Assembly (NCBI GenBank): GCA_918026815.1
Contig: CAKJVC010000072.1
Coordinates: 62,001 to 126,000, forward strand
DNA length: 64,000 nt
DNA from: Chalara sp. BL73
Lineage: Eukaryota > Ascomycota > Leotiomycetes > Helotiales
Direction of reading: 5' to 3'
The notes under the pieces: model-generated
Told to the model about the DNA's origin: nothing
Databases searched by the model: none
The model's input: only the letters and a program-made list of their open reading frames with translations
Translations under genes and position numbers: made by a program
Shown here: piece by piece, positions 45,291-58,422 of the stretch
Layout: every line of letters begins with the position of its first letter
Numbering within the stretch: position 1 is the first letter of the stretch

Positions 45291-48200
45291 TCATATTTGG
45301 GGATGTTTGGTACGTTCCGCCCAAGCCACTGTTGGTTTAGCAGCGGATTCCGCAGTGGATCTCGTAGGTTTCCTCGCAGACGAGCCTACTTCCTCGCTCG
45401 CCGGCTTTTGTTTCTTTTTTGCGGGCACAGAGACAGTATCTGATCTTTTCAAGCCAGTTTCTCCAGGCTCATCAGTACTACGCTCCCGTTTATGGCGCAG
45501 TGGCGGCTGCGGAGACAATGTTCTCCTGTGACCTTCGCTCTTGGTGTTCCCCTCGTTGTAAGACTGAGCTACGGTTTCTTTTATGCTAGAAAATTTGTCA
45601 ATTGCAGGCGACTCAAGTTCTTTTCGCCCACCAGGTGGAATACCCTGATAGCCATCACTTGTAGTGTCAGATATCTGAGGTCTTTTGCCTTTGATATCAT
45701 TCGCTCGGACAAACTGGCTTGCTTCGCGCGCTTCATGCAGGCCACGTTTAACTGAGTCACCACTCTGCTTTAGAGCTGTTGAAGTTCCTTGAGGGCTATC
45801 ATGAAGATGTTTGAAATGCCCCCTGATCTGGTCTTTGTAGTTTTTGTGTCTTACACCAAACCCTTCTGCACACTCCGTGCTTCCATCAGGCCCTCGTAAT
45901 GGACACAACCAAAGAGTATCATCAGCAGCAGCATGCTTTTGCAAATGCGAGAACAGATCCTCTCTAGCCATCTTGCCGATGGTCTTGACACAGCCATGGA
46001 AGGGGCATGTCTCACAGTCCACAGTCACTTGATGCCTATCCTTGGTTGTTTTATTCACAAGCTCGTTGTTCTTTCGGATCACTTCCTTTAAGGCTTTTAT
46101 TTCTTCTTTCAAAGCTGCTATACTTTTTTCATTTTGAGTGGAAGAAGCAGTCTTGTGTGTTGGTAACCTTCCTCTTGGATCCTGAGATATCTCTGCATCC
46201 TGCAGATCTTTTAGCCGGCGCTGGTAATGGGTTTCTGCAACGAGTATAGCAGCCTCTCTGGTGGCCACAGAAGCTTCTTTTCTATATAAATCTACAGAGT
46301 TGTCAGATCTATTATACAAACAACACATACTGAAAACTAAACAAACTTCCACTAGCTTCAGAGCTCTATAGGAAAATCTTAACCTACCAGCAAGTTTTGC
46401 CTCAGCCTTTCTAAAGTCTATAGCTGGATCCTTTTTAGACAAGCAATTATCCCTATGCGAGCTTCTCTTATCTTCATCTAGCTCCGACAAATTACTCCCG
46501 CACTGCTGGCAGAATTTTCGCTTCCACCCGCCGGGAGGTCTGCAACTCTGCTGATGATTTCTGATCACAAGAGGATCTCTAGTGGTAAAATTAATGCCAC
46601 ACTTTGAGCAAAACCATGTGATTGCTGGTTGTTTTAAACAGTCGTGTTCGTGCCGCTTTGCTTCCTCCGAACTCTCAGCTGAGATATCTTTTCCACAACG
46701 TTCACAGAACGCCGAATCTGGTGCACCATGCGCTTTCTCGGGCTGATTGCGGCATCTCCGTTGATGGTAATCTAGCCCACTATCATTCATATTGTACGTG
46801 TTTGCTCCACATTTGTCACAAAATTGAACCATTCCTGGCGAGTGGTTATTGAGGCAATGGTTGATTATTTCCTCAGGTTTCTGGCCAGTAAAGTCATGGT
46901 CACACACAGGGCATTGCTGATCTTTCCAGAAATTCTGAATCTTGATTGTGTCTTCTTGGTCGAAGTGCTGCTTCAGGTGAGAACGCTTCTGTGCCGCGCT
47001 CATGAATCCATAGTTGGTATCAGCGCACCATGCACACTGCCCATCTTCTTGTAAAGCCTCCCGATGTTGTCTGGCATGCGCAGCAATTTTTTCAGGCTCA
47101 TAATTCTCGAACCTCTCGCAACATATTTGGCACGCCGTCTCACGATCAAGAATTCTGTTACGTAGATACTGGTTCTCTTCCCGCAGCTGCTCGTAATCCA
47201 TGGGAGTGAGACGTTGAAGGTATACTGTAGGGAGCTGATCACTAGTTCTGAGCATCAGCTCACGGCTTTGACCGTATAAGGGCGCCATTGGCTCTTTGCC
47301 TGGTTGAATGACCGACTGATCTCTAACATAGGAATCCCGCTGCAATGTATTGAGATAGTTCTGTCCTTCCATGAACGTTTCCCAGGTCTTCACTTTTGCT
47401 CTTCCAGCTTTTGGGGCTACGTATCTCGGCTGGTTGAATTTGGGTACTTTGGCGGCTTGATATAGCGGATTGGGCTGAGATGGGTGAGGCGAATGATGGC
47501 GCCTTGGGGTGCCTTCAAGGGGAACTTGAGTGGAAGGGCTAGCTCCTCCGCGCTGGGAAACTGTGAGAGGGCTTACTGGGAATATGGGAGAGTTTCGGCG
47601 GGTTGTAGTGTTAATTCGGCTGCTGGCTGACCATTTCTTTCCTAGTTTGCCATTAACAAGTCCACCCACGCCTCCGCGTTCACCTTCGCTTCTGCTTCTG
47701 TCTCCAGCAGTTGTGATTGGAACGGAAGGGGCGGGCACATGATATTTAAGCTCTGGTCCTATTTTCCTCTTATTAGTGATGATAGAAACATGGATAGATT
47801 GGACCTACTGCGAAGTATGGGAAATCCATGACTGCGCTCGTGATAGCCCTCCAAGAATTGCAAAGGCTTCTCGGCGTATAAGATCCTCTGAACTCGAGGC
47901 GGATCCTCTTTGGCGTCATCCTCATCAGACACGTCCTCATCTTTCCCGCAGTTATTGATGTTGTTCAAGGTTATGTGCTCGATTGGGAGCCCAAAATGTA
48001 ACATTGTGAACTTTGTTACCAGATTATCCGGTGTATGTTCGAATCTTGCTCCCCTTTGAAAGCATGCTTTGTAGAGTGCTCCATCCTCTGTTTGAATCTG
48101 CAGGGTGTTGCCCTGCTGCGGTGGAGGCATTACATACGACTGTTCAGCCGGGGTGAAAAACCTGTTCATCACGTCCAATACTGCTGCACTCGCAAGTTCT

Positions 48201-48328
48201 GCCCTGAATATGCCACGCCAGTCAAGCCAGGCTTGGTCCCTCGGGTCAATCTCCGGCTGGAAGACTGATCTATCGGCCTCAGCGATTCCTGCTTGCGGAG
48301 ACCGCCGATTTCTACCAGTGGCGCTCAT
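45291..48328 (-). CDS. Zinc-finger-array protein of unknown function
   Basis: Exons 48328-47809, 47758-46384 and 46281-45291 encode 961 residues. Residues 1-190 form an apparently folded N-terminal part (DQAWLDWRGIFRAEL, FTMLHFGLPIEHITL) that I do not recognise. From about 383 to 610 there are seven consecutive Cys2-His/Cys units, each C-x2-C (or C-x2-CC) and then H-x3-5-H/C: CQICCERF, CAWCADTN, CPVCDHDF, CDKCGANT, CERCGKDI, CSKCGINF, CQQCGSNL. A coiled coil follows (SIAALKEEIKALKEVIRKNNELV, about 685), then two further Cys/His clusters (CETCPFHGC, LWLCPLRGPDGSTEC with HFKHLH) and a basic Ser-rich tail with KHKR/KKKQK stretches. Nucleic-acid or protein binding in the nucleus is inferred. The second intron is 102 nt and leaves the frame open, so retention would insert 34 residues. 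Confidence 0.85.
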
Positions 48329-49312
48329 TACTTCAGAGTGGTTATAATAAGGGAACAGATGGTTTATGGGGAAGTATCACTTAGCAGCACTCAGGAAATG
48401 AAGGAGGTATTAGCTACGAGCCAAATTCTTTATTGGTGCTACGACTCCACTTAGTGGATGACCGAGAAAAAAGAACGCATTTTCTTCAAAGAAAAATAAT
48501 AGAAAGAGGACGCGTGCAGCATTCTAGAAGGAAGGTTTTGCAACAAAGGTCGGCTGGAATGCCTTTTGTGCTAGATAATACATTCACTAAATGTCTAGCT
48601 GCCAAATTTTACCCTAAATTTAATAACGGATCTGGTGGGTTATTCTCTTGAAATAGCACAGCAGTTACTGATGTCCACGGCACAAAAAAATAGTCTGTAC
48701 TGAAGCCCTAGCTGTAGTACTAACTTATAGGAAGGAATTGATAAGTTATGTAAGGTATGACTCACCAAAGAATAGGGTAGGACTGTCTTCTTATTTTGCA
48801 ATAATTTGACTGTACAAACCTTAGCCTTTTCAGCTCAACGCATTGTTGGGCCGTGATATATTTGAAAACTGGGAGGGAAGTATCTCATCCCAGCTAAGAA
48901 CTCACCGAAACTTTTTTCTGCTCATATGAGAGTGAATGAAGATTAGTGTCTTCATGAATGAAATATGTCGAAAACAACCGTGCGAAGCTTCTTTGTCCGT
49001 GATAGTCCGTATCTGCACATACCTTCTGTCAGGATATAGATCAAGCATTCCGGGATATCATGAACGTACTGGTGAAATATTAAACATTAAACTTGATCCA
49101 AACTTCACGGAACAATAGATAGTTCACATTTGTGGCAAGGCACAGGGAAACAGCTTTGCTAATTGAAGCTCCGGTCCTGATTATGTAGCATTGATGGTCA
49201 GCCTAGGTATATACCGAAAAAAATTGGCTACCTCTTCATTGTGAAACAATCCCGCCAACGCCGATCATGGTATCTAGCCAGCTCCAAACTCCCTATTTTA
49301 CAGCAATTTTTA
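48329..49312. other. Intergenic, about 980 bp, AT-rich
   Basis: Upstream of the zinc-finger gene and 3' of CET1. Short open frames only; nothing supported. Confidence 0.5.
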
Positions 49313-51283
49313 TTACCCCATTGGAGCGCCGGCCGCTCGTGCCAAAAGTCGATAATTATCGAGTAGCCCTTCCACTAATTCCACGTAAATATTGGTTTGT
49401 CCCTCCTTCGCTCTTGTACCGTTTTCTTTGATAGCGGCGGTTAATAACTCTATCTCAACCTCGAATGAACCGCCTTCTATATCATGAACTGGTTGCCCCT
49501 ATATATATTAGTGAAGAGTACTCAAGTGCATTAGAAAACTTACATTGATGACCTTTGTCGCCACTGTTTGATCGACCTGGTAATGAGGTAGTGCATAGCT
49601 ATGACGGTCCTTATCACGATCCGGTTGACCCGTGTTAGCTTTCGCAGCGACTATCTGAGAGATATCTCCCTCGTATTTCATTTCGAAACTAATACTGATT
49701 CGGCAATCTAAGGCTGATTGTGGGTTACAGATATGTAAGTCAGCTATGCGACCTTTAATAATGGTTGCTACGACTGCATTTGTGGCTTTGTCGTATGTGA
49801 TACGAAGTTTGGCATGTCGTGCATAGTGAACCAGTGAAGGAGGTAGTATATTATATGTGGTTGGCGGAAGATCATATGACTTGTCGATCTGTTTGCTATG
49901 CGAGTGTTTAAGCTCGACTCGATTTTCCTTCTGGGCAGCTGGGTTCATAGGGTGCGTGAACTTGACCTGCTCGTTCAGGTAATCATTCAGTCTTCTGTGA
50001 TGAATAGGCTCCATGGAACTTTTGAATCCAACTCTGACTTTCTCTCGGAGAAGACACTCTGTTGCAGTTGGGAGTTCGTATCTGAGATTGGTATTCACGT
50101 CAATGACCTCGCCCAGCTTAGCCTCAATTTCCAGCTCAACTCCGTATCGCATCAGATCTCCTGCATCATCACGATTGACGACATTGTAGAATATCCAGTC
50201 CGCAACATTTTTTGTGATCTGCTGCTGTGGCCTAGAGCCACCAAGTATATATTTAGTGAATTTATCAGGAGAACTTGCTGGGTGACCATTTCCATTTGTT
50301 TGAGGTTCTTGCTTTATCGACGGCGAAGGACCAAGCTGGGCTTGTGCATTTCCAGCTGGTCGGGCTAGTGTTGTGAGGCCTGCTCGCTGCGTGCGTGCAC
50401 TTTGAGCCCATATTGGAGGCGTGGGGTAGTATTTGGGTCGCGGCTTGGATTTAGCAACCACATCCCCATTGGGTTGTGACTTGGATGTCTTCCGCGCCAC
50501 ATTATCCCTGGGGGAGTTCATAACATCTCCCATCTTCCTCTTTGTGGGTTGTGTTTTGGGGCTGACACTTATGCTTCGTTCCCTTTCACTGCCGGAATGT
50601 CGTTCAGATGGCGGAGCATTCGGTGTGACTGGCTGATTAAAGTATGGTGGTTGACTATGCGCGGAAGTAGGGGTATTTGAAGAAACCGAAGATTGGGATC
50701 TCTGATATTGGAGGTATGAATGCGTAGAACCAGGGACACCTATAGGAGGAGTTTGAGGTACAGAGAAAGACTGTTGCGATGGCTGAGACTGGAAGGAAGA
50801 AGAATATTGGTTAGGTTGCTGTGCAGGACTTTGAGGAGCTGGGTTATGCGGTGGAAATGGGTACTGATTGCTGCTACGCGAGGACGTGGGTGTTTGTCTA
50901 TAAGGTGACTGAGCAGAATAAGAGCCGGCCGGAGACCGTAAATCTGCATTTGTAGGCACTTGAAGAGGTGGTGGTGGATGAGGCTGGCTCTGATATTGTA
51001 TTGGCGAAGCATATGGTCCTTGTCCCTGACCGCCTGATAAGCTTCCAGTAGATCCAAAGTATTGCTGAGGAGGATGAGAAGTTTGGCGTCCAGGAGTGGA
51101 TGTATTTGGGTATTCTTGATGACTGAATCCCTGGCTGACGTGCTGATTCTGTATCGACACATACTCTCGCGAGCCTCGCTGAGGCAAGCCTTGTTGTACT
51201 GGAGTCACAGGTGTAGCTGGTGTTTGGATAGAGCCAGAGCGTTGATTGTCCTTGTCCTCAGTGAGAATCGCGCGAAGGTCCAT
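49313..51283 (-). CDS. CET1: mRNA-capping RNA 5'-triphosphatase (beta subunit)
   Basis: Exons 51283-49544 and 49498-49313 (intron 45 nt, phase 0) encode 641 residues. The first roughly 300 are Gln/Ser/Pro-rich and disordered. The triphosphatase domain follows, with the tunnel-fold glutamate motifs GVELEIEAKLG (about 384) and, in the last exon, SFEVEIEL, plus VELKHSHSKQIDKSYDLP, LRITYD and SFEMKYEGD, all typical of the metal-dependent fungal Cet1 family. It removes the gamma phosphate from nascent mRNA 5' ends in the nucleus, the first capping step, together with the guanylyltransferase Ceg1. The start ATG at 51283 (MDLRAILTEDKD) is the first in-frame ATG; the frame extends upstream without one. 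Divergent from RPN2 with 452 bp between starts. Confidence 0.94.
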
Positions 51284-51735
51284 GTTTGCGACAATGTCTG
51301 CCAACACCCCTGACCACAGGTTATCCAAAAGACACTTCGTTTGACATATGCGGCCGCTTTGTAGGTATATGGTGGGCCTAAGACTTAAATTGAGTTACAG
51401 TGGGACGTCGGCGATGGATAACGATGAAGCTCTCTATAACGGCCTCCTAACATAGAAAATTGATCTGTTTGCTTTCAGGTGGAACTTTAGGCTTGGCGTG
51501 GCTTGGAGCCTGATTAATGAGGTTAGGTATTGGATCCACAGCACATCTGCCCTACTTAGTAAGAGGGTCGCGGCCTCATGCCATGGTTACGTGACAAGCT
51601 TGTGCCTAAAGAGCACATCAAATCAACAAAGTCCATCAACGTCCCCCAAGCATCAACCTCAAATATAAAGTCTAATCAATTACAACTTCAGTCTAGACGC
51701 AAACAATTCCACATATCGATCACACTTTTTCAGCG
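51284..51735. promoter_or_regulatory. Shared divergent promoter region between CET1 and RPN2
   Basis: The 452 bp between the two start codons must hold the upstream regions of both genes. No individual element is assigned. Confidence 0.6.
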
Positions 51736-54700
51736 ATGCCAGGCCTAACTTCAGCCTCTGGGGTCCTGGGCTTTCTCTTTGACACAGAGCCTGAGCTCAA
51801 AATATTTGCTTTGCAGACCTTGAACGAAGATATCGATACACTTTGGACAGAGGTTGCTGGTTCTGTGGGACAAATGTAAGCTTCACGGTCCGTTGCTGCG
51901 GGTGCCATATACATACTGACCTCTGATGCAGTGAGGCGCTTTATGAGGATGAGTCTTTTCCTGAGCGAAGATTGGCTTCTCTGGTACTCGCTAAAGTTTA
52001 TTATCACCTTCAAGAATATGATGAAAGCATGATATTTGCTCTCGGTGCCGGGGATTTGTTCAAGCTGGATGCTGAAGGCGAATTTGAAGAAACTATCATC
52101 TCCAAATGTATCGACACCTACATAAGCGTCTCCGCCTCAAGACACGCCGGCCCTCCAAACACATCTCATGATAGTGCTCTTCCAACCCTTGCGACATCTT
52201 TCACAAATGGAGCCAATGACGTTAGTGCCGCTGCTGCTCTCACATCTCCAACGACCCCTTTCTCTCAGTCAGCCTTACCCTCCAAGTCCCTTCTCTCGAG
52301 GGAAAATACACTATCAGAGCAACCTACCCTAAAAGGAAAATCAAAATCTGGAGCCACACTGCTCCCGGGCCGGTCAACACAAGATGCGCTGCAGAAGGTC
52401 ATTGAGAGATTGTTCGAGAGCTGTCTACGGCTGGGCAGATATCGTCAAGTGCTTGGCATCGCAATTGAAGCGAAGAACCTGGAGGTTCTGCGGAATGTCA
52501 TAAAGCGCGCAAGTGAGGACGAAAAGAAGGTAATTATGTTCTGACATATATGGTGTATGAATGCTAATCGTACAGTCTTCTACTCCTGGACCAACTGTGG
52601 AACTCATGGAATATGTTTTAGATATTTGCATGGGTGTCGTACAAGAAAGACGATTTCGGAAGGAGATTCTGCGACTGATCCTTGATCTCCTAAGCGATAT
52701 ACCGGATCCTGATTACTTCTCAATTGCGAAATGTGTGGTATACCTAAACCAGGATGAGGAAGCATCATCAATGTTGAAGAAGCTAGTCGTACGTGTCTGG
52801 AGCAAAAAAGCTTTACGAATATGACTGACCTTAACCAGGCGAACAACAACCAGAATTCTACCGCCATTGCCTATCAAATCGCCTTCGATCTGTATGATAA
52901 TGGGACCCAGGAATTTCTTTCGAAAGTTATTCGAGACTTACCAAAAAAGACTGGCGACGAGGCTCAAGTAGACAACGAGAATCGTAAGTCATACAAGGCG
53001 TCCTCGATTTCTCTTACTAACCTCATAGCGACTGAATCTGACCAATTGTTGGGCGAACTCAATGATCGTCTAGGAGCGACTACGAACGCAGTCGATGTTC
53101 CTGATGCACATCTCAAAATATTCGATAGAATACGAAATATCCTGGATGGCAGCGAAACAATTCGACTGAATCTCGAATTCCTCTATCGAAACAACCACAC
53201 TGATCTTAGCATATTAAACAAAGTTCGAGATAGCTTGGAGGGTCGAAACTCTATTTTCCACACAGCGGTGACTTTCTGCAATGCCTTCATGAACCAAGGA
53301 ACTACAAACGACAAGTTCTTCCGTGACAATCTGGAATGGTTAGGAAAAGCTGTGAACTGGTCAAAGTTCTCCGCCACGGCTGCACTAGGCGTTATCCATC
53401 GTGGTAACCTAACACAATGCCGAAAGTTGCTAGAACCCTACCTCCCTCGGGCAAATTCTATTGGTGGCTCCACTTTCAGTCAAGGGGGCGCACTCTATGC
53501 CTATGGATTAATCTATGCGAACCATGGAGCTGAAGCACTAGACTATCTGAAGGGTCAGTTCAGTGACGCACAAGAGGAAGTCATTCAGCATGGAGGAGCT
53601 TTAGGTCTAGGTATCGCAGGTATGGCGACTGGCAACGAGGAGATCTATGAAAACCTCAAGAACGTACTCTATACAGACTCGGCGTTGAATGGTGAAGCCG
53701 TTGGACTTGCTATGGGTCTTATCATGCTGGGGACTGGAAATATCAAGGCATTAGAAGACATGATCACCTATGCTCATGATACTCAACACGAAAAAATTGT
53801 CCGAGGACTAGCTCTTGGCATGGCATTGATCATGTATGGTCGTCAGGAAGGCGCAGACGAGCTGATCGAGGGTCTTCTTAATGACGCCGACGCCACTCTT
53901 CGTTATGGTGGCATCATGACCGTGGCCTTGGCATACTGTGGCACAGGCAGCAATAAAGCAGTGCGCAAGCTCCTTCATGTTGCTGTTAGTGATGTCAATG
54001 ATGATGTCCGACGTATCGCGGTTATGAGTCTAGGATTTATCCTATTTCGGAAGCCAGGCAGTGTTCCGAGAATGGTTGAGTTACTGTCTGAGTCTTACAA
54101 TCCGCATGTTCGGTACGGTGCCGCTATGGCCCTTGGAATCTCTTGTGCTGGTACTGGTTTAGATGAAGCAATCGACCTTCTTGAACCCATGATTAAAGAT
54201 CCCACCGACTTTGTTCGGCAAGGAGCCTTGATCGCCCTTGCAATGATTATGGTTCAACAGAATGAGGTAATGAACCCAAAGGTCGCATCTATCCGCAAAA
54301 CGCTGAAGAAGATCGTGGGCGATCGTCATGAAGATGCCATGACTAAGTTTGGGTGCGCTCTTGCACTAGGAATCATTGATGCAGGTGGACGAAACTGCAC
54401 CATCGGGCTACAAACACAGACTGGAAACCTCAACATGGCTGGTATTGTAGGCATGGCAGTATTTACCCAGTACTGGTATTGGTTCCCATTTACTCATTTC
54501 CTATCACTGAGCTTTACACCAACCTCGATGATTGGCCTCGATCAGGATCTTGAAATCCCAAGCTTTAAATTCCACAGTGCTACCCGGCCAAGTCTCTTCG
54601 ATTACCCCCCAGAACAAGAGGTTAAGACAGACGAAGCACCTACCCTCATCGCTACTGCTGTCCTGTCAACAACTGCTCAAGCAAAGCGAAGGGCGCAGAA

Positions 54701-55339
54701 GAAAGAGCGTGCTCAGCGTCGCGAGAGCATGGACATTGACTCTACCCCAACAGAGCCTATCAAGACATCAGCCCAAGTAACCGATGACCAAATGGATATC
54801 GACGAGACGGAGAAGGCTGGTGAGAAGAAAGATGAGACCGAGGGAGGAAAAGAGGTTTCAGCGGCTGAGGTTGCTAAGAAGAAGCTTGAAAAGGAGAAGG
54901 TCGGCTATGACATTGAGAACATGTCAAGGGTGCTTCCAGCACAACTTAAGTTCATCAGTTTCCCAGCTGGCCGTTACACTCCGGTCAAGAAGGTTAGTCG
55001 TAGACTCTGATGTGAAACTTCTTGCTAACACTGTGATAGGCTACTGGTGGGGTGATTCTCATGGTTGATACTAAACCTGGAGACGAAAAGGTCCTAATGG
55101 AGGAGAAGCTGAAGAAGACATCTGTCGAGAGGGCTGCGGCACCAACAACCTTGGAGGATATACGCAGTGAATCTTTCAACCTTCGAAGACAAGCCGATGC
55201 TCAAGCAGAAGCACCAGGATCAGGAGCTGCTGCCGCTGCAGGTGTTTTGACAGCCATTGACGAGGACGAAGAGGGTGGTGAAGAAGCCGAATGCCCACAC
55301 GAGTTCGAGTACTTCTCAGACAATGAAGAAGACTCATAG
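51736..55339 (+). CDS. RPN2: 26S proteasome regulatory subunit Rpn2
   Basis: Exons 51736-51875, 51932-52529, 52576-52788, 52839-52983, 53029-54992 and 55040-55339 encode 1119 residues. The start MPGLTSASGVLGFLFDTEPELK, YGLIYANHGAEALDYL and the run of proteasome/cyclosome repeats (GGALGLGIAGMATGN, EAVGLAMGLIMLGTGN, RYGGIMTVALAYCGTGS, RYGAAMALGISCAGTG) identify Rpn2, the scaffold of the 19S base that holds Rpn13 and Rpn10-side contacts. A linker of about 80 residues, Ser/Thr-rich, sits near residue 140-220, and the C-terminal part has the Lys/Glu-rich segment (KKKLEKEKVGYDIEN) usual for fungi. The 45-nt intron at 52984-53028 has a clear donor, branch and acceptor although the unspliced frame is also open. 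Confidence 0.96.
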
Positions 55340-56232
55340 ATGGGAGATTCGTTGTAATTTTATAGGCGTACCATGCTATCACAGAGTTTGGTGCGCGTAA
55401 TGTATAACAGAGATTCCGCGTTGTTCTTATTATGTAATCTAATTACAGCGCAATGAGCGGTCACTCAACGGCACTGTATAAGTAGCGTATGAAACATGCA
55501 CTCTAGCTTTTGCAAAGTTAAAAGAACATGCCAAGAGACTAGAACTATATAAACCTAGTGTGAATCTCCTGAAAGAAAAAGCCCCACCTTGCATTCGTGC
55601 GAAGTCTATGTTTTACATCTTTTGCTGTATGGATTTCTAAAGCGGTTACCTACTTATCTTTCTCATCTCGGCATTGCTATTGTCCTTGTGACATTATATG
55701 TAATCAAGTTTTCAGGAGTGTACTTCAATACGTTCAGGTCAAATTGCTTCAGTCGGTGGCCGGCATCACCATGGCAAGGTTTGGGTGCACACCAATCATC
55801 AACTTGCGATATCTATCTTTAAGAGAGGCGTGTATCTAAGTGCTACTGCTACCTTGCTACGGTACCATATTTCAAACTTTATTAATAAAACCTGTGTCAG
55901 TTTAGCATTCACTTTAGCTTGCCTAAATACCAAACTGGCAGGATTCCCTTGTACTTAAAATATTGGTGTCGATAAGGCAACAAGTGTCTATTCGTCCTTA
56001 ATCCGCAACCTTGATAAGATATCACATTCAGGCATCTGACTATGGGTTGTGTATCTCCTGCAAAGGTGGAAGTCACTTTGCAGGGGAAGGTTGGATGGGG
56101 TAAGCTCTTATCAGTTCGTCTATCATCTCACCGCGTGCTTTATGGCATGCTCGCTTCCATATTAGCAACGCTCGTAGGAGCTTATTTTCCTTCTCTACCT
56201 CTCTGGGCCTGCGCCGTTAAGATCGCAGCAAC
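55340..56232. other. Intergenic, about 890 bp
   Basis: 3' region of RPN2 and upstream region of the transporter. Short frames (55589-55839, 56042-56236) show no recognisable protein. Confidence 0.55.
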
Positions 56233-58422
56233 ATGAAGAATTTTACAGAAATGCCGTTCGTGCCTACGAGGCAGCAGTTCAAGTCTCGCATAACAAGTAT
56301 GAAGGCATGGGAATTGCCAAAGCAGAACTCAGCCGTTGCGCCAGAGCATGTCTGGACGAATGCGGATATGGATCCGACGCCTATTGAGAATCAGACATGG
56401 AGCATATGGACTTGGATGGCATACTGGGCAACAGATACCATAAATTTAGGCACATGGCAGACTGCCTCTAGTATTATTGCTGTTGGGCTGAGTTGGCGAG
56501 AGGCAATTCCGGCTGTGTGTTCATCACGCTCCCTGTCCGTAATTTTGGAAACTAATGGATAAAAGATCGTAGTAGGATGCATCTGTGTGGCTATTCCTAT
56601 GGTCTTGAATGGTGCAATTGGCGCAAAGCTTCATATCCCATTCTCCGTCGCGATTAGAGCATCATTCGGCTTCTACTTCGCATACTTTGCCATTATATCC
56701 CGAGCAATTCTTGCCATGTTTTGGTTGGGAATCCAAGGGGCCAATGGCGCTCAATGCGTTACGATAATGATTCAATCCATTTGGCCGTCTTACGGAAATA
56801 TCAAAAATCACATCTCAGAAGGACAGGGTATCACTACGCAAGGAATGATCAGGTCTGCTATGTTTCTCTGTGCCCTGTGCCTCACTAACCGTGCAATGTA
56901 GTTACTTTCTATTCTGGATTATACAATTGCCGCTACTTCTCATTCCTCCAACTAAGCTTCGATGGCTTTTTATAGCGAAGCTTATCTCAGCCCCAATCAC
57001 GGCTCTTGCGACTATGGTAGGTGACTATCTTAGAACAGTAAACTGCACTCGAATCTCGCTATTATCCCACTAATTTCTTTGCCCTAACGGATGTATCTGA
57101 GGACAATTCATGCCTTGAAATTTTGAGGTCGTATGCCGGAAATTTAACCTCTTCATTCTGCGTGTCAATAATGGCCTTGAATTATGCTGACATTATAACA
57201 ACAGGGCTGGTGCGTTCACAAAGCTGGAGGTTCTGGTGATATCTTCGCCGCCCATGCAACTGTGACTGGGAGTACTAAAGCCTATCTATTCCTCTCTTCT
57301 ATGTCTGCCGTAACCGGTTCTTGGTCAACTTTGGCTTGCAACATCCCAGACTTCTCTCGCTATGCACAATCTTCTAAGGGACAATTCATCCAGCTTCCGT
57401 TCCTCCCAATTATTTTCACTCTCTGTGCGGTTATCGGTATTGTTACTACCAGCGCTACTGGGGTAATCTATGGGGAGTTGATCTGGAATCCTCTGGTAAT
57501 CATTGCAAAATGGATGGACAGTGGGCACGGAGGTCGTGCGGCGGCCTTTTTTGCGGCAACAAGCTGTAAGTTTAGCGTTCTTTGGAGCAAACCCTTCTGC
57601 TCTAGCTGTTTCATTAGTCTATTGGGAGTATATGATTAGTATCCAGGGAGGGAAATTTATATTTCGGGATGTCTTGGGAGTAACTGGGATTAAAATTACC
57701 TAATAAGGAAATACTGACACGAGAACGTCACGACAGGGTACGTTGCTCAGGTCGGCACAAATATCACCGCAAACTCAATCTCGGCGGCAAACGACTTAAC
57801 TGTTCTATTCCCAAAGTACGTAAATATTACTAGAGGCTGTATTATCGCCGCAATAGTCGGGGGGTGGGTGATAGTGCCGTGGAAGATTCTGAATTCAGCG
57901 CAAACATTCCTAGCGTTCATGGGCGGATATGCAGTTTTTCTCGCACCGATCGCAGGTATCTTAGCATCAGACTACTGGCTCGTTAAGAAACAACGCTATG
58001 ACGTTCCCGCCTGTTATGATCCCGACGGACGATATAGATACTGGAAAGGCATCAACTGGCGCGCCGTCTTCGCCATGCTTGTGTCCATCTCACCTAACCT
58101 CCCAGGTCTCGGATATAGCATTGGTCAAAATGCAGACGGTACAAATCCAGTCAAAATTTCGGTTGGGGCCAAGAATCTTTACACTTTTGATTGGCTATTT
58201 GGGTTCTGCACTAGTGTGGTTGTATATACCGCGCTGAGTCTGATCTTCCCAGCGAACGGCACGAGTATTGACGATACGGTTTATGGATTGCGGACTACGG
58301 AGGGTGTACAGGCAGGTGACAACAGAAGTAGTGATGAAGAGAGTGCCAGAGCTAAACAAATTGGCCTTGATGAGAAGAAGTATGATGAGAAGAACGTTGT
58401 TTCGACAGCTGATTTGCATTAG
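56233..58422 (+). CDS. NCS1-family nucleobase/vitamin cation symporter
   Basis: Exons 56233-56514, 56566-56852, 56902-57016, 57205-57565 and 57737-58422 encode 576 residues. Signature segments are WSIWTWMAYWATDTINLGTW, VLNGAIGAKLHIPFSVAIRASFG, ISRAILAMFWLGIQ, NIPDFSRYA and GTNITANSISAANDLT, all typical of the 12-helix NCS1 transporters (Fur/Fcy families for uracil, allantoin, cytosine/purine, nicotinamide riboside or thiamine). The cytoplasmic C-terminus is acidic. It acts at the plasma membrane as a proton symporter; the exact substrate cannot be told. The start MKNFTEMPF lacks much of the usual N-terminal tail, so a further 5' exon is possible. The 171-nt fourth intron contains an open frame but the spliced form fits the family. 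Confidence 0.88.

Noticed and set aside
57503..57703. Frame through the fourth NCS1 intron
   Set aside because: Splicing 57565 to 57737 gives the expected FAATSWYVAQVGTN join; the intron frame ends in a stop and does not fit the family.
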